From Chromatiales bacterium (lineage in GTDB: Bacteria > Pseudomonadota > Gammaproteobacteria > SZUA-152), in the NCBI GenBank assembly GCA_026999335.1, contig JALTPW010000065.1, positions 1 to 14,709 of the forward strand: a stretch of DNA of 14,709 nt, given 5' to 3'. The notes under the pieces are model-generated. The model was not told the DNA's origin. It saw only the letters and a list, made by a program, of their open reading frames with translations, and ran no database searches. Position numbers and translations under genes: made by a program. This document shows positions 8,311 to 13,841 of the stretch, one piece after another; the stretch's first letter is position 1; each line of letters starts with the position of its first letter.

Positions 8311-8374
8311 GTGGGAGCCGCTCTAGCCACGAAGCCATCGCCAGGCAGTCCATCGCGGCTGAAGCCGTTCCCAC
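8311..8374. repeat. REP-like inverted repeat, GTGGGAGC...CCCAC type
   Basis: Left arm 8311-8332 and right arm 8353-8374 are inverted copies matching at 17 of 22 positions, around a 20-base loop. Each arm also has its own short palindrome (GC-rich, around AGCC/GGCT). The general form GT(A/G)GGAGC(C/G)G ... GCC(A/G/C)CGA resembles REP/BIME elements of Gammaproteobacteria. The same arm pattern recurs as the outer arms of the composites at 10527 and 10762. It could form a stable hairpin in the transcript running from asnB to the next gene. Confidence 0.7.
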
Positions 8375-8452
8375 GGAAGAATTTCAGTGTTGTTTTTCTC
8401 TGCATCCTTTGCACCTCTACGTCCTCATGCGCTTCCCCACAAGGGCGGCAAC

Positions 8453-9583
8453 ATGACTGACACCCCCCGTCTCGCCATCCTCATCTCCTTCTCCGGCGCC
8501 GGCGGCGTCGAGCGCATGGTGCTGAACCTGGTAGAGGAGTTCGTCCACCGCGGCTATCACATCGACCTGTTGCTGATCCGCGCCGAAGGTGAGCACCTGC
8601 GCGAACTGCCCGAAGGCGTCAATGTGATCCGCCTCGGCGTGCAACACACCCTGGCCAGTGTCCTGCCTCTGGCCCGCTGGCTGCGACAGAATCACCCGCC
8701 GATACTGCTGGTGGCCAAGGATCGCGCTGGCCGCGCGGCCCTATGGGCACGGCGTATCAGTGGCGTGGACACGCGTATCGCCATCCGCCTGGGCACCAAT
8801 CTGTCGGCGGCTTTGGCCGGCCGCAGCTGGCTGCGGCGCATCACGCGCACCCTGCCCATGCGCTGGAGCTACCGCATGGCCGAGCGGGTGATCGCCGTCT
8901 CCCACGGCGTGGCCGAAGACACGGCGCAAGTCACCGGCCTGCCAGCAAAACGCATCAGCGTGGCGCACAACCCGGTGATCACCCCACGCCTGCTGACCCT
9001 GAGCGAAGAAATAATCGACCATCCCTGGTTTGCCAAAGACGAGATACCAGTCATCCTCGCGGCCGGCCGGCTGACCCGGCAAAAAGATTTTCCCACCCTG
9101 ATCCGCGCCTTCGCCCACGTCCGCGCCGCACGCCCCTGCCGGCTCATCATCCTTGGTGATGGTGGCCAGCGTGACGAACTGCTGGCCCTGGCCATCGAAC
9201 TGGGCGTGGCCGATGACGTAGCTCTGCCCGGCTTCACCGCCAACCCCTACGCCTGGATGCGCGCCGCCGATCTGTTCGTGCTCTCCTCGCGCTGGGAAGG
9301 CTCACCCAACGTGCTCACCGAAGCCATGGCCTGCGGTACTCCGGTAGTGTCCACCGACTGCCCCAGTGGCCCACGCGAGACCTTGCAAGACGGGCGCTTT
9401 GGCCCACTGGTGCCGGTGGCCAACGTCGACGCCCTCGGCCAGGCTATCCTCGACACCCTCGCAGCACCACCTGATGCAGAAACACTGAAAGAAGCCGTGG
9501 CTGACTTTGCCGTGGCACGCAGCGCCGACGAATACCTTGACATCCTCGGCCTGCCGCGACAGGCACAACCATCGGAAGAATAA
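8453..9583 (+). CDS. GT4-family glycosyltransferase, paralogue of the one at 5141
   Basis: This 376-residue GT-B enzyme begins LAILISFSGAGGVERMV (7-23), then carries AVSHGVAED (148-156), the donor-domain LAAGRLTRQKDF (202-213), LIILGDGGQRDELL (231-244) and the E-x7-E pair E282/E290 in WEGSPNVLTEAMACGTP. It matches the enzyme encoded at 5141-6238 along the whole length, including STDCPSGPRE and DGR(F/Y)GPLVP. I place the start at the ATG at 8453, because the protein homology begins there and AAGGGCGG lies just upstream; the same frame stays open to an ATG at 8387, but the extra 22 residues look like translated spacer. It probably adds a sugar related to the one added by its paralogue to the same glycan. 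A 361-base repeat-filled spacer separates it from asnB, so operon membership is uncertain. Confidence 0.87.
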   Translation: MTDTPRLAILISFSGAGGVERMVLNLVEEFVHRGYHIDLLLIRAEGEHLRELPEGVNVIRLGVQHTLASVLPLARWLRQNHPPILLVAKDRAGRAALWARRISGVDTRIAIRLGTNLSAALAGRSWLRRITRTLPMRWSYRMAERVIAVSHGVAEDTAQVTGLPAKRISVAHNPVITPRLLTLSEEIIDHPWFAKDEIPVILAAGRLTRQKDFPTLIRAFAHVRAARPCRLIILGDGGQRDELLALAIELGVADDVALPGFTANPYAWMRAADLFVLSSRWEGSPNVLTEAMACGTPVVSTDCPSGPRETLQDGRFGPLVPVANVDALGQAILDTLAAPPDAETLKEAVADFAVARSADEYLDILGLPRQAQPSEE

Positions 9584-9600
9584 GGCCAAAAACTTCTTCG

Positions 9601-9746
9601 CCACAGAGGCACGGAGAACACGGAGAAGGACGGGTGATGTCGCTCAGTGGTGTCGGCGGTCTGGCGGCGCAGAGCGACACAGGATGTGTCACACCGCAGA
9701 GCGGTGTAACAAGTTCTTTTTCTCCGTGTTCTTCGTGCCTCTGTGG
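9601..9746. repeat. Large inverted-repeat element, CCACAGAGGCACGGAG arms
   Basis: Arms at 9601-9627 and 9720-9746 are inverted copies matching at 26 of 27 positions, and pairing continues weakly beyond them. The 92-base centre holds further dyads: TGTCGCTC (9638-9645) with GAGCGACA (9672-9679), and a perfect 7-base hairpin ACACCGC-AGA-GCGGTGT (9691-9707). No ORF is convincing. It starts 17 bases after the glycosyltransferase stop, so the hairpin could end or protect that mRNA. The CCAC(A/C)GAGGCACGGAG arm family recurs as the inner palindrome of the composites near 10561 and 10796. Confidence 0.8.
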
Positions 9747-9812
9747 CAAGCGTTCTTGTGGTGGATTTCAGTCACCTCCTGATTTTCAGTGGGGCAATGA
9801 CGGCCGGCCACG

Positions 9813-9818
9813 TATAAT
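9813..9818 (+). promoter_or_regulatory. Candidate -10 box (TATAAT) for the sulfotransferase gene
   Basis: A perfect TATAAT stands 30 bases before the ATG at 9849, which would give a 5' leader of about 23 bases. The -35 position (around 9789-9796) is G-rich and does not resemble TTGACA, so the promoter would be weak or activator-dependent. It lies beyond the palindrome at 9601-9746, consistent with a separate transcription unit. Confidence 0.45.
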
Positions 9819-9848
9819 CCCACTCCTTTCAGCCACACTCGTTCCGCC

Positions 9849-10508
9849 ATGCTGCTCTCACGCAAGTACAACTTCCTTTTTGTGCACATCGCCAAGACCG
9901 GCGGCACCAGCGTGCGCGCCGCCCTCGAGGGCCTGCGTTGGCGTGATCCGGCCTATCTGTCACAGTTCATCTGTAGCAAGCTGAGCCACCTCAACGGCCA
10001 CCGCATCGGCGCCAAGTTCCCGCGCCACGCCAGGATCATCGCCGCCAAGGAAATGCTGCCTGCGGAATTCTTCAATGGCCTGTTCAAGTTTGCCTTCGTG
10101 CGCAACCCCTGGGATCTGCAGGTGAGTTCCTATCACCACATCCGCCGCGAACGCCCACAGCTGATGGCGCACATCGAGGACTTCCCCCAGTTCATCCGCT
10201 GGAAGCTGGATCCGCAACGGCCCTATCAGTACCACGTAGACACCTCCATCCAGCTGCAATCGGACTACCTCGTCGACCTGCACGGCAACATCGTCACGGA
10301 CTTCATCGGCAAGTATGAGAATTTACAGGAAGATTTCGACGCGGTCTGCCGGCGCATTGGCGTGGCGCCGCGGCCACTGCCGCACAAGCGTCAGGCCAAG
10401 GAACGCAAGGATTTCCGTCACTATTACGACGACGACACCGCCGAGCGGGTGGCGGCCTATTTCAAGACCGACATCGACAGCCTGGGATATCGCTTCGATC
10501 CGGAGTGA
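9849..10508 (+). CDS. Sulfotransferase family protein (PAPS-dependent, carbohydrate type)
   Basis: This 219-residue cytosolic protein has the two PAPS-binding signatures of sulfotransferases: the 5'-phosphosulfate loop FVHIAKTGGTSVRAAL (11-26) and the 3'-phosphate motif KFAFVRNPWDLQVSSY (80-95), with Arg85 and a following serine. DFIGKYENLQEDF later in the chain and the ending DIDSLGYRF are typical of bacterial Sulfotransfer_2-like proteins that sulfate glycans. Length is normal, so the protein appears complete. In this LPS locus a sugar of the surface glycan is the likely acceptor; that is inferred from neighbours. The ATG at 9849 is used because the conserved N-terminus begins directly after it; the Shine-Dalgarno is weak. 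The last 63 bases (from 10446) are repeated downstream at 10681 as part of a tandem duplication. The gene is convergent with gmhA. Confidence 0.85.
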   Translation: MLLSRKYNFLFVHIAKTGGTSVRAALEGLRWRDPAYLSQFICSKLSHLNGHRIGAKFPRHARIIAAKEMLPAEFFNGLFKFAFVRNPWDLQVSSYHHIRRERPQLMAHIEDFPQFIRWKLDPQRPYQYHVDTSIQLQSDYLVDLHGNIVTDFIGKYENLQEDFDAVCRRIGVAPRPLPHKRQAKERKDFRHYYDDDTAERVAAYFKTDIDSLGYRFDPE

Positions 10509-10526
10509 GCACTGACTGACTGGCGG

Positions 10527-10667
10527 GTAGGAGCGGGCCATGCCCGCGATGGGTTCCAAGTTTCGCCACCGAGGCACGGAGAAATACAGAGACCAATAAT
10601 ATTGTCTCCTCTGTGCTCGGTGCCTCGGGGGCAAAAAGCCTTTATCGCGGGCATGGCCCGCTCCTAC
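10527..10667. repeat. Nested palindrome, copy 1 (REP-like outer arms, CCACCGAGGCACGG inner arms)
   Basis: The outer arms, 10527-10550 and 10644-10667, are perfect 24-base inverted repeats of the form GTAGGAGCGGGCC...; each arm is itself partly palindromic (GGGCCATGCCC). Inside them, 10566-10593 and 10604-10631 are a second, weaker inverted repeat (20 of 28 positions) related to the element at 9601-9746. The arrangement looks like one palindromic element inserted into another. Confidence 0.85.
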
Positions 10668-10680
10668 AGGCCGAGGAGAA

Positions 10681-10743
10681 CGGGTGACGGCCTATTTCAA
10701 GACCGACATCGACAGCCTGGGATATCGCTTCGATCCGGAATGA
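10681..10743 (+). pseudogene. Duplicated C-terminal fragment of the sulfotransferase gene
   Basis: These 21 codons, ending in TGA, repeat bases 10446-10508 with only two differences: GCG to ACG (Ala to Thr) and GAG to GAA (silent). It reads RVTAYFKTDIDSLGYRFDPE and has no start or body, so it is a by-product of the tandem duplication and not a gene. It cannot be reached by read-through in frame without passing the stop at 10506-10508. Confidence 0.9.
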
Positions 10744-10761
10744 GCACTGACTGACTGGCGG

Positions 10762-10903
10762 GTAGGAGCGGGCCATGCCCGCGATGGGTACCAGATTTCG
10801 CCACCGAGACACAGAGAAACACGGAGACCCATCATATTGTCTCCTCTGCGTCTCGGTGCCTCGGGGGCAAAAAGCCTTTATCGCGGGCATGGCCCGCTCC
10901 TAC
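10762..10903. repeat. Nested palindrome, copy 2
   Basis: The outer arms 10762-10785 and 10880-10903 are again perfect 24-base inverted repeats, identical to those of copy 1. The inner arms, 10801-10828 and 10839-10867, have diverged from copy 1 by several substitutions and a one-base insertion near 10853. The right outer arm ends 27 bases before the gmhA stop codon. Confidence 0.85.
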
Positions 10904-10930
10904 AGGCCGAGGCGATAGAAAGACCGGGGC

Positions 10931-11491
10931 TCAGTGTTGGTACTCGAAGGCCTCGCACAGCAGGTGCAACATGAGGATATGCGCCTCCTGGATACGGGCG
11001 GTGGCATTGACGCCGACGATCAACGCCGTATCCACCCGTTGTGCCAAATGACCGCCATCGCGGCCCAGCAGGCCGACGGTCTGAATGCTATGGTCACGCG
11101 CATAATCCACCGCGCACACTACGTTGGCGGAATTGCCGGAGGTACTGATGCCGATGAGCAGGTCGCCGGGGCGCGACAGGGCCTGCAACTGGCGCGAAAA
11201 CACCTGCTCGAAGCCGTAGTCGTTGCCGATGGAGGTGAGCGCCGAGGCATCGGTGGTCAACGCCACCGCCGGATAACCGGGACGATCCATGGAATAGCGC
11301 CCGGTGAGTTCGGCGGCGAAGTGCTGGGCATCAGAGGCAGAGCCACCATTGCCGCAAACAAACACCGTGCCACCCTGCACGAAAGTGGCCTCGATGCGTT
11401 GCGCGACAGCGCGCAGTTCGTTCTCCAGCCCAGCCACGAAATCGATGGCCTCGCGGTGCGCCGCGATGGCGGCCGGCACGTCGATGGACAT
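10931..11491 (-). CDS. gmhA: GmhA, sedoheptulose 7-phosphate isomerase
   Basis: GmhA converts sedoheptulose 7-phosphate to D-glycero-D-manno-heptose 7-phosphate, the first step toward ADP-heptose; HldE, encoded at the left edge, takes the next. The 186-residue protein is a single SIS domain of normal length. Visible motifs are VFVCGNGGSASDAQHFAAELTG (44-65), SIGNDYGFEQVFSRQ (87-101), the phosphosugar loop GISTSGNSANV (114-124) and TARIQEAHILMLHLLCE (164-180). The metal and catalytic residues known from E. coli GmhA (His61, Glu65, Gln172, His180) have counterparts at His57, Glu61, Gln168 and His176. The related DiaA is less likely given these and the heptose genes nearby. The ATG at 11491 is one base from the stop of the zinc-finger gene, so the two are probably co-translated in an ilvE - zinc finger - gmhA operon. 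Confidence 0.93.
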   Translation of the reverse strand: MSIDVPAAIAAHREAIDFVAGLENELRAVAQRIEATFVQGGTVFVCGNGGSASDAQHFAAELTGRYSMDRPGYPAVALTTDASALTSIGNDYGFEQVFSRQLQALSRPGDLLIGISTSGNSANVVCAVDYARDHSIQTVGLLGRDGGHLAQRVDTALIVGVNATARIQEAHILMLHLLCEAFEYQH

Positions 11492-11492
11492 G

Positions 11493-11690
11493 TCAGTCGT
11501 CCTTTAACACGTATTCCGCACCGCAGTACGGACACTTGGTCTGGCCGGTCTTTTCGATGGGCAGAAACACGCGTGGATGCGAGTTCCACAGGCTCATGCC
11601 GTCCATGGGACAGTGCAGAGGCAGGTCGGCGCGGGTGATTTCGTAGCGGTGTTGCGCATTGGGCTCAATGGTCTGCTGGGCTTGTGACAT
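11493..11690 (-). CDS. Small zinc-finger (CHCC-type) protein
   Basis: This 65-residue protein carries the CHCC zinc-binding pattern of the family related to the NDUFS6 subunit C-terminus: Cys27 (LHCPMDG), His38 (NSHPRVFLPI), Cys53 and Cys56 (CPYCGAEY). The block EITRADLPLHCPM, then W-NSHPRVFLP, then CPYCGAEYVL, is the usual layout. Its molecular role in bacteria is not established. I take the ATG at 11690, giving MSQAQQTIEP; the same frame stays open upstream, but that extension would translate the palindrome at 11709-11793. An AGAGAAA stretch lies just before the ATG. It sits between ilvE (119 bases upstream) and gmhA (1 base downstream) on the same strand. Confidence 0.85.
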   Translation of the reverse strand: MSQAQQTIEPNAQHRYEITRADLPLHCPMDGMSLWNSHPRVFLPIEKTGQTKCPYCGAEYVLKDD

Positions 11691-11708
11691 GGTTTTTTCT
11701 CTATTGTT

Positions 11709-11793
11709 TGTAGGTTGGGGTGAGGTACGAACCCCAACAGCGGGAGTTATCGGAGCCTGTATTGTTGGGGTTCGTGCCTCACCCCAACCTACA
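11709..11793. repeat. Near-perfect inverted repeat inside the ilvE - gmhA operon
   Basis: Arms 11709-11738 and 11764-11793 are inverted copies matching at 29 of 30 positions, separated by 25 bases. Each arm begins TGTAGGTTGGGGTGAGG and contains an inner GTTGGGG...CCCCAAC dyad, so several folds are possible. It lies 15 bases after the ilvE stop and 18 bases before the zinc-finger start. As RNA it would form a long hairpin, able to act as a processing or attenuation site. No T-run follows it. Confidence 0.85.
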
Positions 11794-11808
11794 ACACTCT
11801 GCTCTCTG

Positions 11809-12738
11809 TTATCCGTTGACGGCCGCCAGCCATTCCTGGTGCTGGCCGTGACGGCCGTGCACCACGTCGAAGTACAGGGTCTGTAACCGCTCGGTGATGG
11901 GGCCGCGGCCACCGTTGCCGATGAGACGATTGTCCAGCTCGCGAATCGGCGTCACCTCGGCAGCGGTGCCGGTGAAAAATGCCTCGTCGGCGACATACAC
12001 CTCGTCGCGGGTGATGCGCCTCTCCACCACTTTCAGCCCCAGCTCGCCAGCGAGGATCATGATGGTATCGCGGGTGATGCCCTCCAGCGCCGAAGTCAGC
12101 TCGGGGGTGTAAAGCACGCCGTTGCGCACCACGAAGATATTTTCGCCACTGCCTTCGGCGACAAAACCGTCCACGTCCAGTAACAGGGCCTCGTCGTAGC
12201 CATCGGTCATGGCCTCCTGCAGGGCCATGATGGAGTTGATGTAGTTGCCGTTGGACTTGGCCTTGCACATGGTCACATTGACATGGTGACGGGTGAAGGA
12301 AGACGTCTTGATACGGATGCCCTTCTCCATGCCATCGACGCCCAGGTAGGAGCCCCATTCCCAGGCCGCCACGACCACGTGCGCCTTGAGGTTGTCGGCG
12401 CGCAGGCCCATGCCCTCGGAACCATAGAACACCATCGGCCGCAAATAGGCCGTATCGAGATGGTTCTCACGCACCACGGCCAGCTGGGCCTCGTTGATCG
12501 TTGCCTTGTCGAAGGGCATGGGCATGTTGAGAATCTTCGCCGAGCGGAACAGACGGTCGGTGTGTTCCTGCAAGCGAAAGATGGCCGTACCCCGGGTCTC
12601 AGTGTGGTAGGCACGCACACCCTCGAACACGCCCATGCCGTAGTGCAGGGTGTGGGTCAACACATGTACCTTGGCCTCACGCCAGGGCACCATTTCTCCA
12701 TCCAGCCAGATGAGACCATCGCGGTCGTCCATCGACAT
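11809..12738 (-). CDS. ilvE: IlvE, branched-chain amino acid aminotransferase
   Basis: IlvE is a PLP enzyme exchanging the amino group between glutamate and the 2-oxo acids of leucine, isoleucine and valine. The 309-residue protein has the fold-type IV features: THTLHYGMGVFEGVRAY (28-44), RLFRSAKILNMP (62-73), YLRPMVFYGSEGMG (98-111), the PLP lysine at about K161 in CKAKSNGNYINS, and DGFVAEGSGENIFVV (190-204), followed by FFTGTAAEVTPI. Length matches E. coli IlvE. The ATG at 12738 has an AGGAG Shine-Dalgarno about 10 bases upstream; a second in-frame ATG (codon 3) is too distant. It heads an operon with the zinc-finger gene and gmhA. In Pseudomonas, ilvE also follows glnE and precedes the LPS core genes; here two AT-rich genes separate it from glnE. 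Confidence 0.95.
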   Translation of the reverse strand: MSMDDRDGLIWLDGEMVPWREAKVHVLTHTLHYGMGVFEGVRAYHTETRGTAIFRLQEHTDRLFRSAKILNMPMPFDKATINEAQLAVVRENHLDTAYLRPMVFYGSEGMGLRADNLKAHVVVAAWEWGSYLGVDGMEKGIRIKTSSFTRHHVNVTMCKAKSNGNYINSIMALQEAMTDGYDEALLLDVDGFVAEGSGENIFVVRNGVLYTPELTSALEGITRDTIMILAGELGLKVVERRITRDEVYVADEAFFTGTAAEVTPIRELDNRLIGNGGRGPITERLQTLYFDVVHGRHGQHQEWLAAVNG

Positions 12739-12787
12739 AAGTCTGTTACTCCTCTGTCTTATTGTCAGTGATTTACTTCGTAATGTT

Positions 12788-13267
12788 TTATGGCGCTGCT
12801 GGAAAACAGTCCGGCTGGCTTGGATATGAATCAGACGCCCTCAAGAAAGCCCCATGAACTTTCTTTATAAGCCATCGGCCATTTTCCATCGTGTACGCCA
12901 CGTTGAATATCAACGGCGTATTTTCCTCAGACACGCCCGCAACCAATACACAGGCTGATTGATTATTCACATTTTCTTTTTGAAACACCATGGACGTCAT
13001 ATCTTGCGGAAAATTGATTGAAAATATAACTGAATTTCTCTCAAGTTTCGCATTTTCCGAGCCATCAAGCAGTAATGGCAAACTCTCAGAAACAAAACTT
13101 TCCACCCAGTATTCCTTCAAAATATCTTCATATGATTTCTTTGACAAAGCACCAACATATTCATTATATTTCTGGATGGGCGAATCATTCTCTTTATCAA
13201 AAGCATGTGAACACCCAAACAGAGCAAAAGATATAAAAAAAATGCAAGATGGATGCAGCTTTGTCAC
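12788..13267 (-). CDS. Predicted lipoprotein of unknown function in an AT-rich pair
   Basis: I do not recognise this 159-residue protein. Its N-terminus is a lipoprotein signal: a short positive start (MTKLH), a hydrophobic stretch (CIFFISFALFG) and a lipobox-like LFGC with the modified cysteine at residue 19. The mature part begins with a polar linker, a helical stretch (YNEYVGALSKKSYEDILKEY) and then a beta-rich region, ending in MENGRWLIKKVHGAF. This layout resembles small NTF2-like or DUF4878-type secreted proteins, but that is a guess. The GTG start at 13267 is supported by GGAGGT (13274-13279) six bases upstream, and it overlaps the upstream gene by 4 bases (GTGA). Base composition is far lower in GC than in the neighbours, suggesting recent transfer. 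It ends 49 bases before ilvE. Confidence 0.75.
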   Translation of the reverse strand: MTKLHPSCIFFISFALFGCSHAFDKENDSPIQKYNEYVGALSKKSYEDILKEYWVESFVSESLPLLLDGSENAKLERNSVIFSINFPQDMTSMVFQKENVNNQSACVLVAGVSEENTPLIFNVAYTMENGRWLIKKVHGAFLRASDSYPSQPDCFPAAP

Positions 13268-13599
13268 TTCACCACCTCCCGAATCATCCGTTCTCTTATA
13301 ATGTTGTTTCGATTTTTCACTGCTCTAGCTGCAACACATAACAAACCTGTACATCCAAGTATTAATTTTTCAACATCAACATATCCTGAAATTGACATTG
13401 CATATGCGCCAACTTCAAATGTACCTGTATAACTTATTTTCCCATCATCATTTTGCCCAAATTGTACATTCACAAACTTAACCGCCACCCCCAATTCCTC
13501 TAAAACTGGGCTGCCATTAAATACGACAATTCCTGCTTTTCCGCTCAGCATAGCGTTACCGCTTGGGCCTACTACAAGCTTAAAAGGCTCCTTATCCAA
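13264..13599 (-). CDS. Hypothetical protein, first gene of the AT-rich pair
   Basis: This 111-residue protein is not recognised. The first 75 residues look beta-rich (FKLVVGPSGNAMLSGKAG, VAVKFVNVQFGQ, ISYTGTFEVGAYAMSISGYVDV), followed by LILGCTGLLCVAARAVKNR (80-98), a hydrophobic helix-like stretch with two cysteines, and a basic tail. A toxin-associated or membrane-associated role cannot be judged. The start is TTG at 13599: an in-frame TGA lies shortly upstream, GAGGG stands 9 bases before it, and the next possible ATG (codon 17) has no better signal. It overlaps the lipoprotein gene by 4 bases, so the two form one unit. GC is low: bases 13381-13440 contain 19 G or C out of 60. No signal peptide is visible. 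Confidence 0.65.
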   Translation of the reverse strand: MDKEPFKLVVGPSGNAMLSGKAGIVVFNGSPVLEELGVAVKFVNVQFGQNDDGKISYTGTFEVGAYAMSISGYVDVEKLILGCTGLLCVAARAVKNRNNIIRERMIREVVK

Positions 13600-13841
13600 A
13601 ACAACTATCCCTCAGCAAGCTACGAGGCATAATTAAAACTCTGATTTTGTTTGCCACGCTGCAAACAGAGGGAAATTCAACCCAGAGGGATTAAATATAA
13701 CAGCCGCCCCTCCCCTCTCAGTCACCCCTTATCCCAACGCCTTCCCAGGAAGGAAAAAACTGAAAACACCCGACAAATCTCTGTTCGAAACCCTTCAACA
13801 AACACCATGCCTCCTGCAACGAACTGCCATGGCCAAGGTAG
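13600..13841. other. Intergenic region downstream of glnE and upstream of the AT-rich pair
   Basis: These 242 bases contain no credible gene. On the minus strand they must hold the start signals for the AT-rich pair and the end of the glnE transcript. I see a short perfect dyad, GTTTGC-CACGCT-GCAAAC (13649-13666), about 50 bases before the TTG start, which could be an operator or a weak hairpin, and a direct repeat of CAGAGGGA (13666-13673 and 13683-13690). No convincing -35/-10 pair or intrinsic terminator was found. Confidence 0.5.

Larger units (their letters stand above)
8092..8452. other. 361-base gene-free stretch between asnB and the next glycosyltransferase
   Basis: No credible gene lies here. 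The space is taken mainly by two unrelated imperfect inverted repeats (8121-8243 and 8311-8374, listed separately). The 78 bases after the second repeat lead to the glycosyltransferase start and show a T-rich patch near 8390-8400 but no convincing -35/-10 pair. The break separates asnB from the following gene, so that gene may be expressed by read-through or from a promoter I cannot recognise. Confidence 0.6.
10446..10912. repeat. Tandem duplication, two units of 235 and about 232 bases
   Basis: Unit 1 (10446-10680) and unit 2 (10681-10912) are direct, adjacent copies. Each holds the last 21 codons of the sulfotransferase gene, the stop, a short spacer and a nested palindrome. Offset between copies is 235 bases up to about 10617 and 236 after a single-base insertion. 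GCCGAG occurs at 10440-10445, and again next to the end of both units (from 10670 and 10906), so microhomology-driven duplication is plausible. The two units are close to identical outside the inner palindrome. Confidence 0.9.
10509..10930. other. 422-base gene-free stretch between convergent sulfotransferase and gmhA genes
   Basis: The region holds the two nested palindromes, a duplicated fragment of the sulfotransferase 3' end and about 27 bases before the gmhA stop. No intact gene is present. With genes converging from both sides, the strong hairpins are the only candidates for transcription termination; neither has a clean downstream T-run on either strand, so classical intrinsic terminators are not supported. 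Confidence 0.7.

Noticed and set aside
8387..8452. A 22-codon upstream extension of the glycosyltransferase
   Set aside because: Homology with the paralogue starts after the ATG at 8453, which also has a better Shine-Dalgarno; the extension looks like spacer.
10640..10680. Classical intrinsic terminator between the convergent genes
   Set aside because: The hairpins are strong, but no T-run follows the outer arm on either strand.
10446..10912. CRISPR array
   Set aside because: Only two long adjacent units with no spacers and no cas genes; it is a tandem duplication containing gene sequence.
11691..11912. An upstream extension of the zinc-finger protein
   Set aside because: It would translate the inverted repeat and part of ilvE antisense-free frame; the family N-terminus fits the ATG at 11690.
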